Source of the DNA: Hymenobacter edaphi
GTDB lineage: Bacteria; Bacteroidota; Bacteroidia; Cytophagales; Hymenobacteraceae
Reading direction: 5' to 3'
Length of the DNA stretch: 64,000 nucleotides
NCBI RefSeq assembly: GCF_003258365.1
Contig: NZ_QHKM01000012.1
Span: 36,123 to 100,122 of the forward strand
In this document: one piece after another, positions 25,161-33,174 of the stretch
How positions within the stretch are numbered: the stretch's first letter is position 1
Layout of the letters: each line of letters starts with the position of its first letter
The notes under the pieces: model-generated
Database searches by the model: none
What the model saw: only the letters and a program-made list of their open reading frames with translations
Told to the model about the DNA's origin: nothing
Position numbers and translations under genes: made by a program

Positions 25161-25194
25161 TTGGAAGGCTGCCTGCCCCGGCTCCGTATCTTTA
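25161..25194 (+). promoter_or_regulatory. Candidate promoter of the ECF sigma gene
   Basis: TTG at 25161-25163 and TATCTTTA (7/8 to TAnnTTTG) at 25187-25194 are spaced 23 nt apart, with the predicted start about 15 nt before the ATG at 25215. Confidence 0.5.
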
Positions 25195-25214
25195 GCATTC
25201 CGTTTCTGCGCCCG

Positions 25215-25829
25215 ATGTTTTCCCTGTTTCGCCGCCCCAAGACGCCCGCCGCCGCCGCGCCGCCCACCGAGGCGGAGCTGCTGGCGCGCTACCGGGCCGA
25301 CGGCGACGTGCAGGACCTCGGCCGGCTCTACGAGCCCTACTTCCACCTCGTCTACGGCGTGTGCCTGCGCTACCTGCGCGCCGAGGACGACGCCAAGGAC
25401 GCGGTCATGCAGATTTTCGAGAAGCTCATCGTCGATTTGCGCCGCCACGAGGTGCAGAACCTGAGCAGCTGGCTGCACACCACCGCCCGCAACTACTGCC
25501 TGATGGAGCTGCGCCGCCGCAAATCAGCCCCCGATACCGTGGAATTTGGCCTGCCGGGCGCCCCGGGTGTGGAATCCGAAGCGGCCCTGCATCTGGTAAG
25601 CGACGATGACGACGACTTTCCCACCGAGGAGCACTTGCAGCAGCTGGAAGCGGCCCTGGCCCGCCTCCCGCCGGAGCAGCACCGCTGCCTCGAACTATTC
25701 TACCGCCAGCAGCTCTCGTACCAGGAAATTGCCGCCGCCACCGGCTACGACCTCAAACAGGTGAAAAGCTTCCTGCAAAACGGGAAGCGCAACCTCAAAC
25801 TCTCCCTTGCCAGCCATGTCGCCCGCTGA
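25215..25829 (+). CDS. ECF-type RNA polymerase sigma factor
   Basis: This 204-residue protein shows region 2 (LYEPYFHLVYGVCLRYLRAEDDAKDAVMQIFEKLIVDLRR; LSSWLHTTARNYCLMELRRRK) and region 4 (LARLPPEQHRCLELFYRQQLSYQEIAAATGYDLKQVKSFLQNGKRNL), the usual sigma-70 family pattern. An acidic linker (DDDDDFPTEEH) joins them. I chose the start at 25215 (MFSLFRRPKTP), which follows the candidate promoter. Its end overlaps the anti-sigma gene by 14 bp, so the two are coupled. The 21-bp array and VWA gene lie upstream. Confidence 0.93.
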   Translation: MFSLFRRPKTPAAAAPPTEAELLARYRADGDVQDLGRLYEPYFHLVYGVCLRYLRAEDDAKDAVMQIFEKLIVDLRRHEVQNLSSWLHTTARNYCLMELRRRKSAPDTVEFGLPGAPGVESEAALHLVSDDDDDFPTEEHLQQLEAALARLPPEQHRCLELFYRQQLSYQEIAAATGYDLKQVKSFLQNGKRNLKLSLASHVAR

Positions 25830-26922
25830 TCCGCACTTTCAGGCTCCCGCGCCCGCCGCCGCGCACCTCTCCGCAGCCCTGCTGCGGCAGTACGCGGCCG
25901 GTACCCTCGGTGCCGCCGAGCGCCGGCAGGTGGAGCACCATACGCTGAGCTGTGCCCTCTGCGCCGATGCCCTCGACGGCTACGCGCAGGCGGCGCCCGC
26001 GGCCGTCACGCCCGCCGCCCTGGCCGAACTGCAGCAGCGCCTGCACGCCCGTGTAGCTGCCGAGCCGGCCGCCACCCGCGGCGGAGCCTGGTGGCTGGCC
26101 GCCGCCGCCGCGGTGGCCCTGCTGCTGACCTTCGTCGGCCTGTGGCAGTGGCCGGCGTCTGCCCCGCCGGCGCCCGTGGCCGTTCGCCAGCGCACCGCCG
26201 CGCCCGCCGCCGAGCCGGCAATAGCCGCCGCTCCCGCCCCCATCACACCCGCCGCGCCCGTCCCGCCGGCCGTACAGCCCGAAACGGCGGCGCCTGCGGC
26301 CGCCCCGGCGGCCCCGCGGCGGCGGCAGGTTCGGCCGCGGCCGGCCCTGGCGGCCCGCCCGGTCGCCCCGAAAACGGCCCTCGGGCCGCGCAGTACGATG
26401 CCCCCCGTCGCCAGCGCCGCGGCCGATAGCAGCCAGCAGGCGGGCATGGTGGCCGCTGCCCCCGTCCCCCCGGCAGCCGCCCCAGCGCCGGCCGCCGAAG
26501 TGGCCGCAGATGCCCCGGCCAAATCCATCAGCATGGCCCGGATGGCTACCGCCGCCCCGACGGACACCGCTCCCGCATTTCGGGAGGAAGCGGGCAAGCG
26601 CAAGGCCGAACTGCCGCCCGCGCCCGCGCTGGCCCCGTTTCCGGTGGGCGGCTACCCCGCCCTGCGTACTTACCTGCGCCGCGAGCAGCAGCGCCCCGAA
26701 ACCGGCATCGGAGGCCAACATCATTCCGACGGCATCGTCAAGCTCAAGTTCATGGTCGCGGCCGATGGCACGGTGCACGACATTCAGGTGGTGCGCGGCA
26801 TCAACGCCGAGTACGACGAGGAAGCAATTCGTCTGATCTGCGAGGGCCCCGCCTGGCGCCCGGCCATCGTCAACGGCCGCCGCGCCGCCCAGGCCGTGCG
26901 CCTCGACGTGCCCTTCCACTAA
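25816..26922 (+). CDS. Anti-sigma factor fused to a TonB C-terminal-like domain
   Basis: This 368-residue inner-membrane protein has a cytoplasmic N-terminal domain with a zinc-binding anti-sigma motif, H42-x3-C46-x2-C49 (HTLSCALC). One transmembrane helix (~93-111, WWLAAAAAVALLLTFVGLW) and a 150-residue Ala/Pro-rich periplasmic linker follow. A TonB_C-type fold (~280-368: VGGYPALRTYLRR, DGIVKLKFMVAADGTVHDIQVVRGI, WRPAIVNGRR) ends the protein. It should hold the sigma factor at 25215 and couple release to an outer-membrane or periplasmic signal (inference). It starts within the sigma gene (14-bp overlap). Confidence 0.9.
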   Translation: MSPADPHFQAPAPAAAHLSAALLRQYAAGTLGAAERRQVEHHTLSCALCADALDGYAQAAPAAVTPAALAELQQRLHARVAAEPAATRGGAWWLAAAAAVALLLTFVGLWQWPASAPPAPVAVRQRTAAPAAEPAIAAAPAPITPAAPVPPAVQPETAAPAAAPAAPRRRQVRPRPALAARPVAPKTALGPRSTMPPVASAAADSSQQAGMVAAAPVPPAAAPAPAAEVAADAPAKSISMARMATAAPTDTAPAFREEAGKRKAELPPAPALAPFPVGGYPALRTYLRREQQRPETGIGGQHHSDGIVKLKFMVAADGTVHDIQVVRGINAEYDEEAIRLICEGPAWRPAIVNGRRAAQAVRLDVPFH

Positions 26923-26935
26923 GCCCAATCAAACG

Positions 26936-26984
26936 CGGCGGCCCGGCGTGGCAGCTCCCGCAGGAGCCCCGCGCCGGGCCGCCG
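26936..26984. terminator. Hairpin after the anti-sigma gene
   Basis: A perfect 13-bp outer stem (26936-26948 with 26972-26984) encloses a 5-bp inner stem (26954-26958 with 26963-26967). It lies 13 bp after the stop. A similar two-tier hairpin occurs at 54431-54474. Confidence 0.65.
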
Positions 26985-27042
26985 TGTTCGTCGGGCCAGG
27001 GTGGACGGTGCTTGGAACGAGTGTTGTGCTGCTTTTCCGGGG

Positions 27043-27061
27043 CGTCATGCTCCGCATGACG
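27043..27061. terminator. Small hairpin before the dodecin 3' end
   Basis: Arms 27043-27050 and 27054-27061 form a perfect 8-bp stem with a 3-nt loop. It probably terminates the minus-strand dodecin transcript; no T run is visible. Confidence 0.4.
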
Positions 27062-27097
27062 TTCATGCTGCTTGCTGGCCACACGGTCTAAGCTGGC

Positions 27098-27403
27098 TTA
27101 GCCGCTGTAGCCGCCGCCGTTTTCGGGCGAGGTGGCGCTGCCGCTGGGGTGGGGCGCTTCCGCTGCGGCCGGACTGACGGCGTGGGTCGGCTCCCAGCGG
27201 TGCATCACCTCAAAGGAAATCTTGGCGGTGATGCGGTATTCCACGATTTTATTGTCGCGCACCCGGCAGCTCTGGTCCTTGATGTAGATGGATTTGATGC
27301 CCTGCACGGTGGTGCTGGCTTCGGTCAGGGCTCGTTGCAGGGCATCTTCAAAGCTCTTGTCAGACGAGGCCAGCACTTCGATGACTTTCTTGATGGTGCT
27401 CAT
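27098..27403 (-). CDS. Dodecin family flavin-binding protein with extended tail
   Basis: This 101-residue protein has residues 1-70 (STIKKVIEVLASSDKSFEDALQRALTEASTTVQGIKSIYIKDQSCRV, then EYRITAKISFEV) that match dodecins, which assemble into flavin-storing dodecamers. The tail after residue 70 (about 30 residues, Pro/Ser/Gly/Ala-rich, ending GGGYSG) is absent from ordinary ~70-residue dodecins and looks disordered. A 9-bp hairpin (27436-27458) lies in its 5' region. Confidence 0.88.
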   Translation of the reverse strand: MSTIKKVIEVLASSDKSFEDALQRALTEASTTVQGIKSIYIKDQSCRVRDNKIVEYRITAKISFEVMHRWEPTHAVSPAAAEAPHPSGSATSPENGGGYSG

Positions 27404-27435
27404 GGGGACGGTCAGTTAGCGGTAGAACAATCAAG

Positions 27436-27458
27436 CGACGGGGCGCGGAGCCCCGTCG
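27436..27458 (-). promoter_or_regulatory. 5' leader hairpin of dodecin
   Basis: Arms 27436-27444 and 27450-27458 form a perfect 9-bp stem with a 5-nt loop, 32 bp upstream of the dodecin ATG. The role is unknown. Confidence 0.4.
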
Positions 27459-27497
27459 GGCCTATACGCAAAACCACCTGGCCGCGTCGTCGCTGCC

Positions 27498-27573
27498 TTG
27501 TAGCGCGGGCTTCAGCCCGCGTCCGCCCGGACGATACCGTTTTAGCGGACGCGGGCTGAAGCCCGCGCTACAA
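27498..27573. repeat. REP-like inverted repeat, copy B (perfect 29-bp arms)
   Basis: Left arm 27498-27526 and right arm 27545-27573 are perfect inverted repeats over 29 bp with an 18-nt loop. The arm core gcgggcttcagcccgcg is itself palindromic. It is the best-preserved of three copies in the window. Confidence 0.85.
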
Positions 27574-27770
27574 GTCTGGTTATGTACTTGTAAGTAATTG
27601 CTGATTACCAATACCTTCAATAATGATAAATGAGTTTACAAGTTGAATAACTTGCTTTAAGAATCATTTGGTAAACATATTTACATAGTATCATTAATGC
27701 GTTGTCGCGTCCGTTCTGGCGGCTCATAAACCTTGGCTTTTGTTGCCGGGCACCGCCCCTGCTTCGGCCC
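27574..27770. other. AT-rich gene-free stretch
   Basis: Between the REP-like element and fumC, bases up to about 27710 are clearly AT-rich against a GC-rich background, with runs such as taatgataaatgag. I see no gene or RNA. It may be a regulatory region for fumC or a remnant of inserted DNA. Confidence 0.4.
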
Positions 27771-27777
27771 CGGGTGC

Positions 27778-27785
27778 TACCTTTG
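27778..27785 (+). promoter_or_regulatory. Bacteroidota -7 element of fumC
   Basis: TACCTTTG is a perfect TAnnTTTG, 41 bp before the fumC ATG. The -33 region is poorly conserved. Confidence 0.55.
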
Positions 27786-27826
27786 CCGCGCCTAATTCCC
27801 ATCGTTTCACCGAGTCTGTTCGCCTG

Positions 27827-29230
27827 ATGCAATTCCGCACCGAAAAAGACACCATGGGCACCGTGCAGGTCCCCGCCGACGCCTACTGGGGCGCCCAAAC
27901 CCAACGCTCCATCGAGAACTTCCAGATTGCGCAGGACATCAACCGGATGCCCAAGGAAATCATCCGCGCCTTCGCTTACCTGAAGAAAGCCGCCGCGCTG
28001 ACCAACCGCGACGCGGGCATCATGCCGGCCGAGAAGGCCGAGCTGATCGGCCGCGTGGCCGACGAAATCCTCGCCGGCCAGCTCGACGACCAGTTTCCGC
28101 TGGTGGTGTGGCAGACGGGCTCGGGCACGCAGTCGAACATGAACGTGAACGAGGTCATTGCCTACCGCGGCCACGTGCTGCAGGGCGGCAGCCTGCTCGA
28201 CGAGAAAAAGGCCCTGGCCCCGAACGACGACGTGAACAAGTCGCAGTCGTCGAACGACACCTTTCCCACGGCCATGCACATCGCGGCCTACAAGATTCTG
28301 GTGGAAGTGACCATGCCCGGCATCGAGCAGCTGCGCGACACCTTGGCTGCCAAATCCAAGGAATTCATGCACGTGGTCAAAATCGGGCGCACGCACCTGA
28401 TGGACGCCACCCCGCTGACGGTGGGGCAGGAGTTCAGCGGCTACGTGTCGCAGCTCGACCACGGCCTGCGCGCCATCAAGAACACCTTGGCCCACCTGTC
28501 GGAGCTGGCCCTGGGCGGCACCGCCGTGGGCACGGGCATCAACACGCCGGCCGGCTACTCGGAGAACGTGGCCAAGCACATTGCCGAGCTGACCGGCCTG
28601 CCCTTCGTCACGGCCGAAAACAAGTTTGAGGCCCTGGCCGCCCACGACGCCATCGTGGAAGCCCACGGCGCGCTCAAGACGGTGGCCGCCTCGCTGATGA
28701 AAATTGCCAACGACGTGCGCCTGCTGGCGTCGGGCCCGCGCGCCGGCATCGGCGAGCTGTTCATCCCCGACAACGAGCCCGGCTCCAGCATCATGCCCGG
28801 CAAGGTGAACCCGACGCAGTGCGAAGCCATGACGATGGTGGCCGCCCAGGTGATGGGCAACGACGTGGCCATCAACATCGGCGGCATGAACGGGCACTTC
28901 GAGCTGAACGTGTTCAAGCCCGTGATGATCTACAACTTCCTGCATTCGGCCCGCCTGATCGGCGACGTGTGCGTGTCGTTCAACGACAAGTGCGCCGTGG
29001 GCATCCGCCCCATCGAGGAAAACATTGCCAAGCACGTCAATTCGTCCTTGATGCTGGTGACGGCGCTGAACCCGCACATCGGCTACTACAAGGCCGCCGA
29101 AATTGCGCAGACGGCCCACCGCGAAGGCAGTACCCTGAAAGAAACCGCCCTGAAGCTGGGCTACCTCACCGAGGAACAGTTCAACGAATGGCTGCGCCCG
29201 GAGGACATGGTGGGCGAATTGCCCCGCTAA
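27827..29230 (+). CDS. fumC: Class II fumarate hydratase
   Basis: This 467-residue cytoplasmic TCA-cycle enzyme interconverts fumarate and malate. The start at 27827 gives the typical [32 protein letters not shown]. Family motifs are [29 protein letters not shown], the [17 protein letters not shown] region and the signature [16 protein letters not shown] (~318-333). The C terminus [17 protein letters not shown] is typical of FumC. It has its own -7 element and terminator. Confidence 0.96.
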   Translation: MQFRTEKDTMGTVQVPADAYWGAQTQRSIENFQIAQDINRMPKEIIRAFAYLKKAAALTNRDAGIMPAEKAELIGRVADEILAGQLDDQFPLVVWQTGSGTQSNMNVNEVIAYRGHVLQGGSLLDEKKALAPNDDVNKSQSSNDTFPTAMHIAAYKILVEVTMPGIEQLRDTLAAKSKEFMHVVKIGRTHLMDATPLTVGQEFSGYVSQLDHGLRAIKNTLAHLSELALGGTAVGTGINTPAGYSENVAKHIAELTGLPFVTAENKFEALAAHDAIVEAHGALKTVAASLMKIANDVRLLASGPRAGIGELFIPDNEPGSSIMPGKVNPTQCEAMTMVAAQVMGNDVAINIGGMNGHFELNVFKPVMIYNFLHSARLIGDVCVSFNDKCAVGIRPIEENIAKHVNSSLMLVTALNPHIGYYKAAEIAQTAHREGSTLKETALKLGYLTEEQFNEWLRPEDMVGELPR

Positions 29231-29254
29231 ATAAAAATTAGTCCCGTGCGTTGG

Positions 29255-29287
29255 AACGCCGCAGCCTTCCCAGGTTGCGGCGTTTCT
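29255..29287 (+). terminator. Terminator of fumC
   Basis: Stem 29255-29263 with 29276-29284 (9 bp, extended inward by wobble pairs) is followed by a T-rich run, 24 bp after the fumC stop. Confidence 0.75.
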
Positions 29288-29354
29288 CTTATCCGGACAA
29301 ACTATCCGCGGTATCTTCCCGTTTCGGGAATCGTTCTGCGTGCCTCATACCTTC

Positions 29355-29795
29355 ATGCTTAAGCTTTACGAAACACATCATTTACGCATCAGCTACGAGC
29401 CGCGCCTGCGGCTGCTGGAGGTGCTCTGGCTAACCGACGTGGCCACGCCCGCCGAATTCCGGGAAGGCTACTGGCAGGCTCTGCTGCTGGCCGAGCGGCA
29501 CCAGACGCGCGCCTGGCTGTCGGATTTCCGCTCCGTGCCCACGCCGCCGGAGGAGGAAGTACAGTGGCTGACCCAGCACTGGTATCCGCGCTACGTGCAG
29601 CTCAAGCTCGATAAAGTGGCCATTATCAAGCCCCTTAGCCCCGGCGCGCAGCAGGCCCTGGCCCGCATCGTGCAGCTGGCCAACGAGGCCGGCCACACCA
29701 ACCGCCCCGACGCGCACTACTTCGACGACCCGGCCGCCGCCCGCGCCTGGATTGAGCAGCCGTTTACCCGGGGGCAGCTGCCGCCGGCCGGCTGA
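29355..29795 (+). CDS. STAS/SpoIIAA-like protein (paralogue 3)
   Basis: This 146-residue soluble protein has the family pattern: LRISYEPRLRLLEVLWLTDVATPAEFREGYWQAL (the lead strand-helix), RAWLSDFRSVP in place of the DARRR motif, VQWLTQHWYPRYVQLKLDKVAII, and C-terminal FDDPAAARAWIEQPF. It is more divergent than the copies at 10327 and 48771 but clearly the same architecture. The start at 29355 (MLKLYETHH) is preferred over a GTG five codons upstream. The function is unknown. It stands alone between fumC and the lipoprotein gene. Confidence 0.75.
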   Translation: MLKLYETHHLRISYEPRLRLLEVLWLTDVATPAEFREGYWQALLLAERHQTRAWLSDFRSVPTPPEEEVQWLTQHWYPRYVQLKLDKVAIIKPLSPGAQQALARIVQLANEAGHTNRPDAHYFDDPAAARAWIEQPFTRGQLPPAG

Positions 29796-29880
29796 AACCG
29801 CGCGGGCACTTTCGGGCGGGTGCGCGTCGTTAAGCGCCTGACGCGTAGGTTTGCGTGTCAGAATTGGTGACAGATGAGCG

Positions 29881-29948
29881 GATGAGTAGCTGAGCAGATG
29901 AAGCTGCCGGCCCATCCCGTTATCTGCTCATCGGCTCAGCTACTCATC
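29881..29948. repeat. Word-built hairpin A
   Basis: Perfect 14-bp outer arms (29881-29894 with 29935-29948) and a 5-bp inner stem (29895-29899 with 29922-29926) are built from repeats of words like gatgag and ctgagc. It lies just before the 29957 gene. Confidence 0.65.
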
Positions 29949-29956
29949 TTTTGCCC

Positions 29957-31477
29957 GTGCGCTACTTCTTCCCGCTGCTGTTGCTCTTGTCCATGCTGGC
30001 CTCCGTGCTGCTGCCCGGCTGCGAACCGAAGGAGGAGTTGGTTACCACCGATGGCAGCGCCCGGCTGGCGTTTTCGGCCGACACGGTGAAGTTCGACACC
30101 GTGTTTGTGCAGACGCGCACCGTGAGCAAGCGCCTGTGGGTGTACAACCGCAACAAGCAGGCGGTGCGCGTCGACGAAATCCGGCTGACCGGGCCCTACG
30201 GGCAGCCCTACAAGCTCATCATCGACGGTGACTCGGGCGCGGCGCGGCAAAACGTGCTCATTCGGGGCCGGGACAGCCTGCTGGTGCTGGTGAAGGCCAC
30301 GCTGAACGTCAACGCCCAGCCCGACAACCGGCCCTTCCTGACGGAAGACCAGCTGCTGTTTCGTACCAACGGCAACGAGCAACGGGTGAAGCTGCTGGCT
30401 TTCGGGCAGAACGCCTACTTCCACTTCAGCGAGCAGCTGCCCTGCAACACCGTGTGGCGCAACGACAAGCCCCACGTCATCTACGGCGGCGTGCTGGTGG
30501 GCCCCGGCTGCACGCTCACCATCGAGGAGGGCACGCGCGTGTACTGCCACGCGGGCGCCGGCGTGGTGGTGCAGGGCCGGCTGCTGATCAACCCCACGCT
30601 GCAGCCCACCGACGAGGTGAAGCCCGAGGACCGGCGCCTCGTACGCTTTCAGGGCGACCGGCTGGAAGGCTTCTACAGCGACATTCCCGGCCAGTGGGCC
30701 GGCATTCAGTTCGACCCCGGCAGCAGCCGGCAGAGCGTGGTGCGCTTCTGCGAAATCAAGAATTCCTCGTTCGGCCTGCTGGTGTACAACCCCGACGCGC
30801 AGACGCCCTTCCCGAAGGTGACGGTGGAAAACGCCGTATTCCGCAATATTTCCGGCGCGGGCCTGACCTTCGCCAGCGGCGGCCAGAGCTTCGACGGCGG
30901 CGGCATCCTGAGCTTCTCGGGCGACTTTGACGTGCGCAACTCCCTCTTTACCAACTGTGGCGAGTACGCGCTGGGCGGCTTTCAGGGCGGTAGCTACAAC
31001 CTGCAGTACTGCACCTTCGCCAACTACACTCCGCAGTTTCAGCGCAAAACCGCCTCGCTCACCTTCTCCGACGGCCTGCCGGTGCGCGTGCCCCCGCGCC
31101 AGATCAGCCCGGTTATCAGCCTGGAAAACTGCATCGTGTGGGGCTCCATTGTCGACGAGCTGTTCTTCAACAACAGCAGCCGCTACCTGGCGCAGATCAG
31201 CGTGAAAAACAGCGTGCTGCGCACCCAGGAGTACCTCGGCGCGGCCGACAGCGGCGGCAAGCCCGGCCTGGCCCGCGCGGGCAACCTGCTCAACACCGAC
31301 CCCAAGTTCCGACGTACCCCCGAAACCGCCTCGGGGCGCTACGACTACCGCCTCGACACCCTCTCGCCGGCCAGCAACCGCGCCGTGCCCCTGCCGCTGC
31401 TCCCGCGCGACCTGCGCAACCTCAGCCGCAGCAGCTCCGCGCCCGACCCCGGCGCCTACGAGCGGGTGAATCCCTAA
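29957..31477 (+). CDS. Lipoprotein with parallel beta-helix-like C-terminal region
   Basis: This 506-residue protein has a lipoprotein signal (MRYFFPLLLLLSMLASVLLPGCEP). The first ~130 residues form a beta-rich domain (FDTVFVQTRTVSKRLWVYNRNKQAVRVDEIRL). From ~150 on there are Gly/Asn-rich repeats of the right-handed beta-helix type (GGVLVGPGCTLTIEEGTRVYCHAG, NAVFRNISGAGLTFASGG, LENCIVWGSIVDELFFNNSS), ending NTDPKFRRTPETASGRYDYRLDTLSPASNRA. No catalytic motif is evident; surface polysaccharide or adhesion roles are possible. No ATG fits: the start is GTG at 29957 or TTG at 29951. Confidence 0.82.
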   Translation: MRYFFPLLLLLSMLASVLLPGCEPKEELVTTDGSARLAFSADTVKFDTVFVQTRTVSKRLWVYNRNKQAVRVDEIRLTGPYGQPYKLIIDGDSGAARQNVLIRGRDSLLVLVKATLNVNAQPDNRPFLTEDQLLFRTNGNEQRVKLLAFGQNAYFHFSEQLPCNTVWRNDKPHVIYGGVLVGPGCTLTIEEGTRVYCHAGAGVVVQGRLLINPTLQPTDEVKPEDRRLVRFQGDRLEGFYSDIPGQWAGIQFDPGSSRQSVVRFCEIKNSSFGLLVYNPDAQTPFPKVTVENAVFRNISGAGLTFASGGQSFDGGGILSFSGDFDVRNSLFTNCGEYALGGFQGGSYNLQYCTFANYTPQFQRKTASLTFSDGLPVRVPPRQISPVISLENCIVWGSIVDELFFNNSSRYLAQISVKNSVLRTQEYLGAADSGGKPGLARAGNLLNTDPKFRRTPETASGRYDYRLDTLSPASNRAVPLPLLPRDLRNLSRSSSAPDPGAYERVNP

Positions 31478-31479
31478 CG

Positions 31480-31589
31480 GGTGAGATGGTGAGGTGGTGA
31501 ACTGGTGAGTGCCGCTCTGCTTGCGCGAAATGCGCGGTGCCGGCCGCCCAAACATCAAACTCACCAATTCACCATTTCACTATCTCACC
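31480..31589. repeat. Word-built hairpin B
   Basis: A 30-nt left arm (31480-31509) pairs with 31560-31589 at 26 positions; the other three or four are mainly G-U on the plus-strand RNA. The arms are runs of ggtgag/ggtgaa words. The hairpin lies between the beta-helix gene and the YjbQ ATG. Confidence 0.75.
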
Positions 31590-31591
31590 GC

Positions 31592-32014
31592 ATGATCTGC
31601 GCTCAGAAACGACTGCGCCTGCCGGCCCTGCGCCGCGGCTTCCACCTCATCACCGACCTGGTGACGGCCGAGCTGCCCGAGCTGGAACAGGTGCGGGTGG
31701 GCACGCTGCACGTGTTCATTCAGCACACCTCGGCCAGCCTTTCCATCAACGAAAACGCCGACCCGACGGTGCGCCACGACTTCGAGCAGTTCTTCAACCG
31801 CACGGCGCCCGAAAACGCCCCCTACTTCCGCCACACCCTGGAAGGCCCCGACGACATGCCGGCCCACCTGAAAGCCGCCATGCTCGGCAGCAGCGTGACG
31901 ATACCGGTAACGAATGGCGAGCTGGCCCTGGGTACCTGGCAGGGCATTTACCTCGGGGAGCACCGCAACGACGGCGGCCGCCGCTGGCTGGTGCTGACCT
32001 TGCTGGGCGCGTAG
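31592..32014 (+). CDS. YjbQ/UPF0047 family protein
   Basis: This 140-residue protein has the family core: LITDLVTAELPELEQVRVGTLHVFIQHTSASLSINENADPTVRHDFEQFF, the substrate-site region DDMPAHLKAAMLGSSVTIPVTNGELALGTWQGIYLGEHR, and a C-terminal strand. YjbQ-like proteins have been associated with thiamin-phosphate synthase-like activity; the conserved His/Asp pattern is present (HTS, NENAD). The ATG at 31592 lies right at the end of hairpin B. Confidence 0.93.
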   Translation: MICAQKRLRLPALRRGFHLITDLVTAELPELEQVRVGTLHVFIQHTSASLSINENADPTVRHDFEQFFNRTAPENAPYFRHTLEGPDDMPAHLKAAMLGSSVTIPVTNGELALGTWQGIYLGEHRNDGGRRWLVLTLLGA

Positions 32015-32025
32015 CTGCCGTACCG

Positions 32026-32571
32026 CTACCGTTGCCGCGTGTGCCACGGCCGCAGCCAGAGCAACAGGCTCAGCGCAAGCGCGCCGAACAGCCAGCGCAG
32101 GGCCCCGTCGGGGGAGAACATGCCCCAGCTGGAGGGCAGGTAGTCACGGTGCCAGCCGCTGAGAATGATAACTGAGCGCTCCAGCACCGGCAGCAGCACC
32201 CACGCTACCGCATACCCAAACGACCACCGCCAGCTGCGGCGTGGCCGGGGCCACCAGAAGCATTGACTGCCAATACGCGGCAGCAGCAAGCTCCAGTAAG
32301 CCCACCAATAAGGTCCCGTTGCCCGATTGACGAAGGCGTACTGCTCAAACTCCACCTGGCTGTACCAGGCCACAAACAACTCGTAGCTCCAGCCCAAGAG
32401 GTTTAGCAGGCCCGCCGCTGCGGTCAGGAGGTTGAGGCCCGGCAGCAGTCGTTTATCGGACGCCGGCCGCCAAAGACTGCACAGGCCGATCAGGCCCAGC
32501 AGGGTTGGGTAGTAGTCAAGGACGTAATACGCCCCCGCCACCAGCCACTGCAGCCTTGTTGGGTCTGCCAT
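32026..32571 (-). CDS. Predicted integral membrane protein
   Basis: This 181-residue hydrophobic protein has about four transmembrane segments (WLVAGAYYVLDYYPTLLGLIGLCSLW, LNLLTAAAGLLNLLGWSYELFVAWY, YWWAYWSLLLPRIGS, GYAVAWVLLPVLERSVIILSG, plus a C-terminal LFGALALSLLLWL). It is rich in Trp/Tyr. I do not recognise the family. It lies 9 bp after the lipoprotein gene ending at 32581, so the two could be co-transcribed on the minus strand. Confidence 0.65.
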   Translation of the reverse strand: MADPTRLQWLVAGAYYVLDYYPTLLGLIGLCSLWRPASDKRLLPGLNLLTAAAGLLNLLGWSYELFVAWYSQVEFEQYAFVNRATGPYWWAYWSLLLPRIGSQCFWWPRPRRSWRWSFGYAVAWVLLPVLERSVIILSGWHRDYLPSSWGMFSPDGALRWLFGALALSLLLWLRPWHTRQR

Positions 32572-32580
32572 AGCGGCGGA

Positions 32581-33174
32581 TTACCGCAGCACCCGCCCGC
32601 GGGCCACGTAGCGCGTGGTATCGAAACCCACGAGCTTCTGCTGGCCCAGCACCTGGTAGCTGCTGAGCGTACCGTCTGCCGCGAAGCGCAGGCGCAGCTG
32701 CTTGCCGGAAAAGAACAGCGGATTCTCCTGGTCGACGGTGGCGCGCAGCTCCCGCACCGTCGGGCCGGCCTGCAGCACGGTCATTTCGGTCACGGGGTGG
32801 TCCACGTCGGGCAGGCGGCGGAAGGTGCGGCGCGTGAGGCCGGCCGAGTCGGTGGTCTGCATCTGGTAGGCGCCGCGCAGGGCGGGCTTGTTGATATCGG
32901 CCTGGTAGAACAGCTGCAGCTCGTGGGCCCAGTCGGGCCGGGCCAGCGTCTGGGTTTCGGGGGTGCTGCCGCGCAGGCTCACGCGCTTCTCCAGGCCCGG
33001 GTGCTGGGCCTGCAGCCGCTGTACCTGCGCGTCGAGCAGGCCCTGGGTGTCGAAGTAGCCGGCGGGGCGGCGGGCCGGGCGCTCATCGGCCCCCGACGAG
33101 CAAGCGGCGCCAACCCCGCCGATGAGCAGGATTAGCGCCGCCTGGGCTGCCCGGTAGGGGCGGAGCTTACGCAT
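32581..33174 (-). CDS. Lipoprotein of unknown function
   Basis: This 197-residue protein has a lipobox (LLIGGVGAACSSG, Cys25). The rest is a beta-rich soluble domain: GLLDAQVQRLQAQHPGLEKRVSLRGSTPETQTLARPDW, KPALRGAYQMQTTDSAGLTRRTF and the C-terminal LVGFDTTRYVARGRVLR. It is a Bacteroidota-type hypothetical. It overlaps the 3' end of gpmI by 8 bp, so it is translated from the same minus-strand transcript. Confidence 0.7.
   Translation of the reverse strand: MRKLRPYRAAQAALILLIGGVGAACSSGADERPARRPAGYFDTQGLLDAQVQRLQAQHPGLEKRVSLRGSTPETQTLARPDWAHELQLFYQADINKPALRGAYQMQTTDSAGLTRRTFRRLPDVDHPVTEMTVLQAGPTVRELRATVDQENPLFFSGKQLRLRFAADGTLSSYQVLGQQKLVGFDTTRYVARGRVLR

Noticed and set aside
24661..25195. Two opposite open frames with heptad repeats in the 21-bp array
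   Set aside because: Seven-residue periodicity follows automatically from a 21-bp repeat; there are no motifs, and both strands are open.
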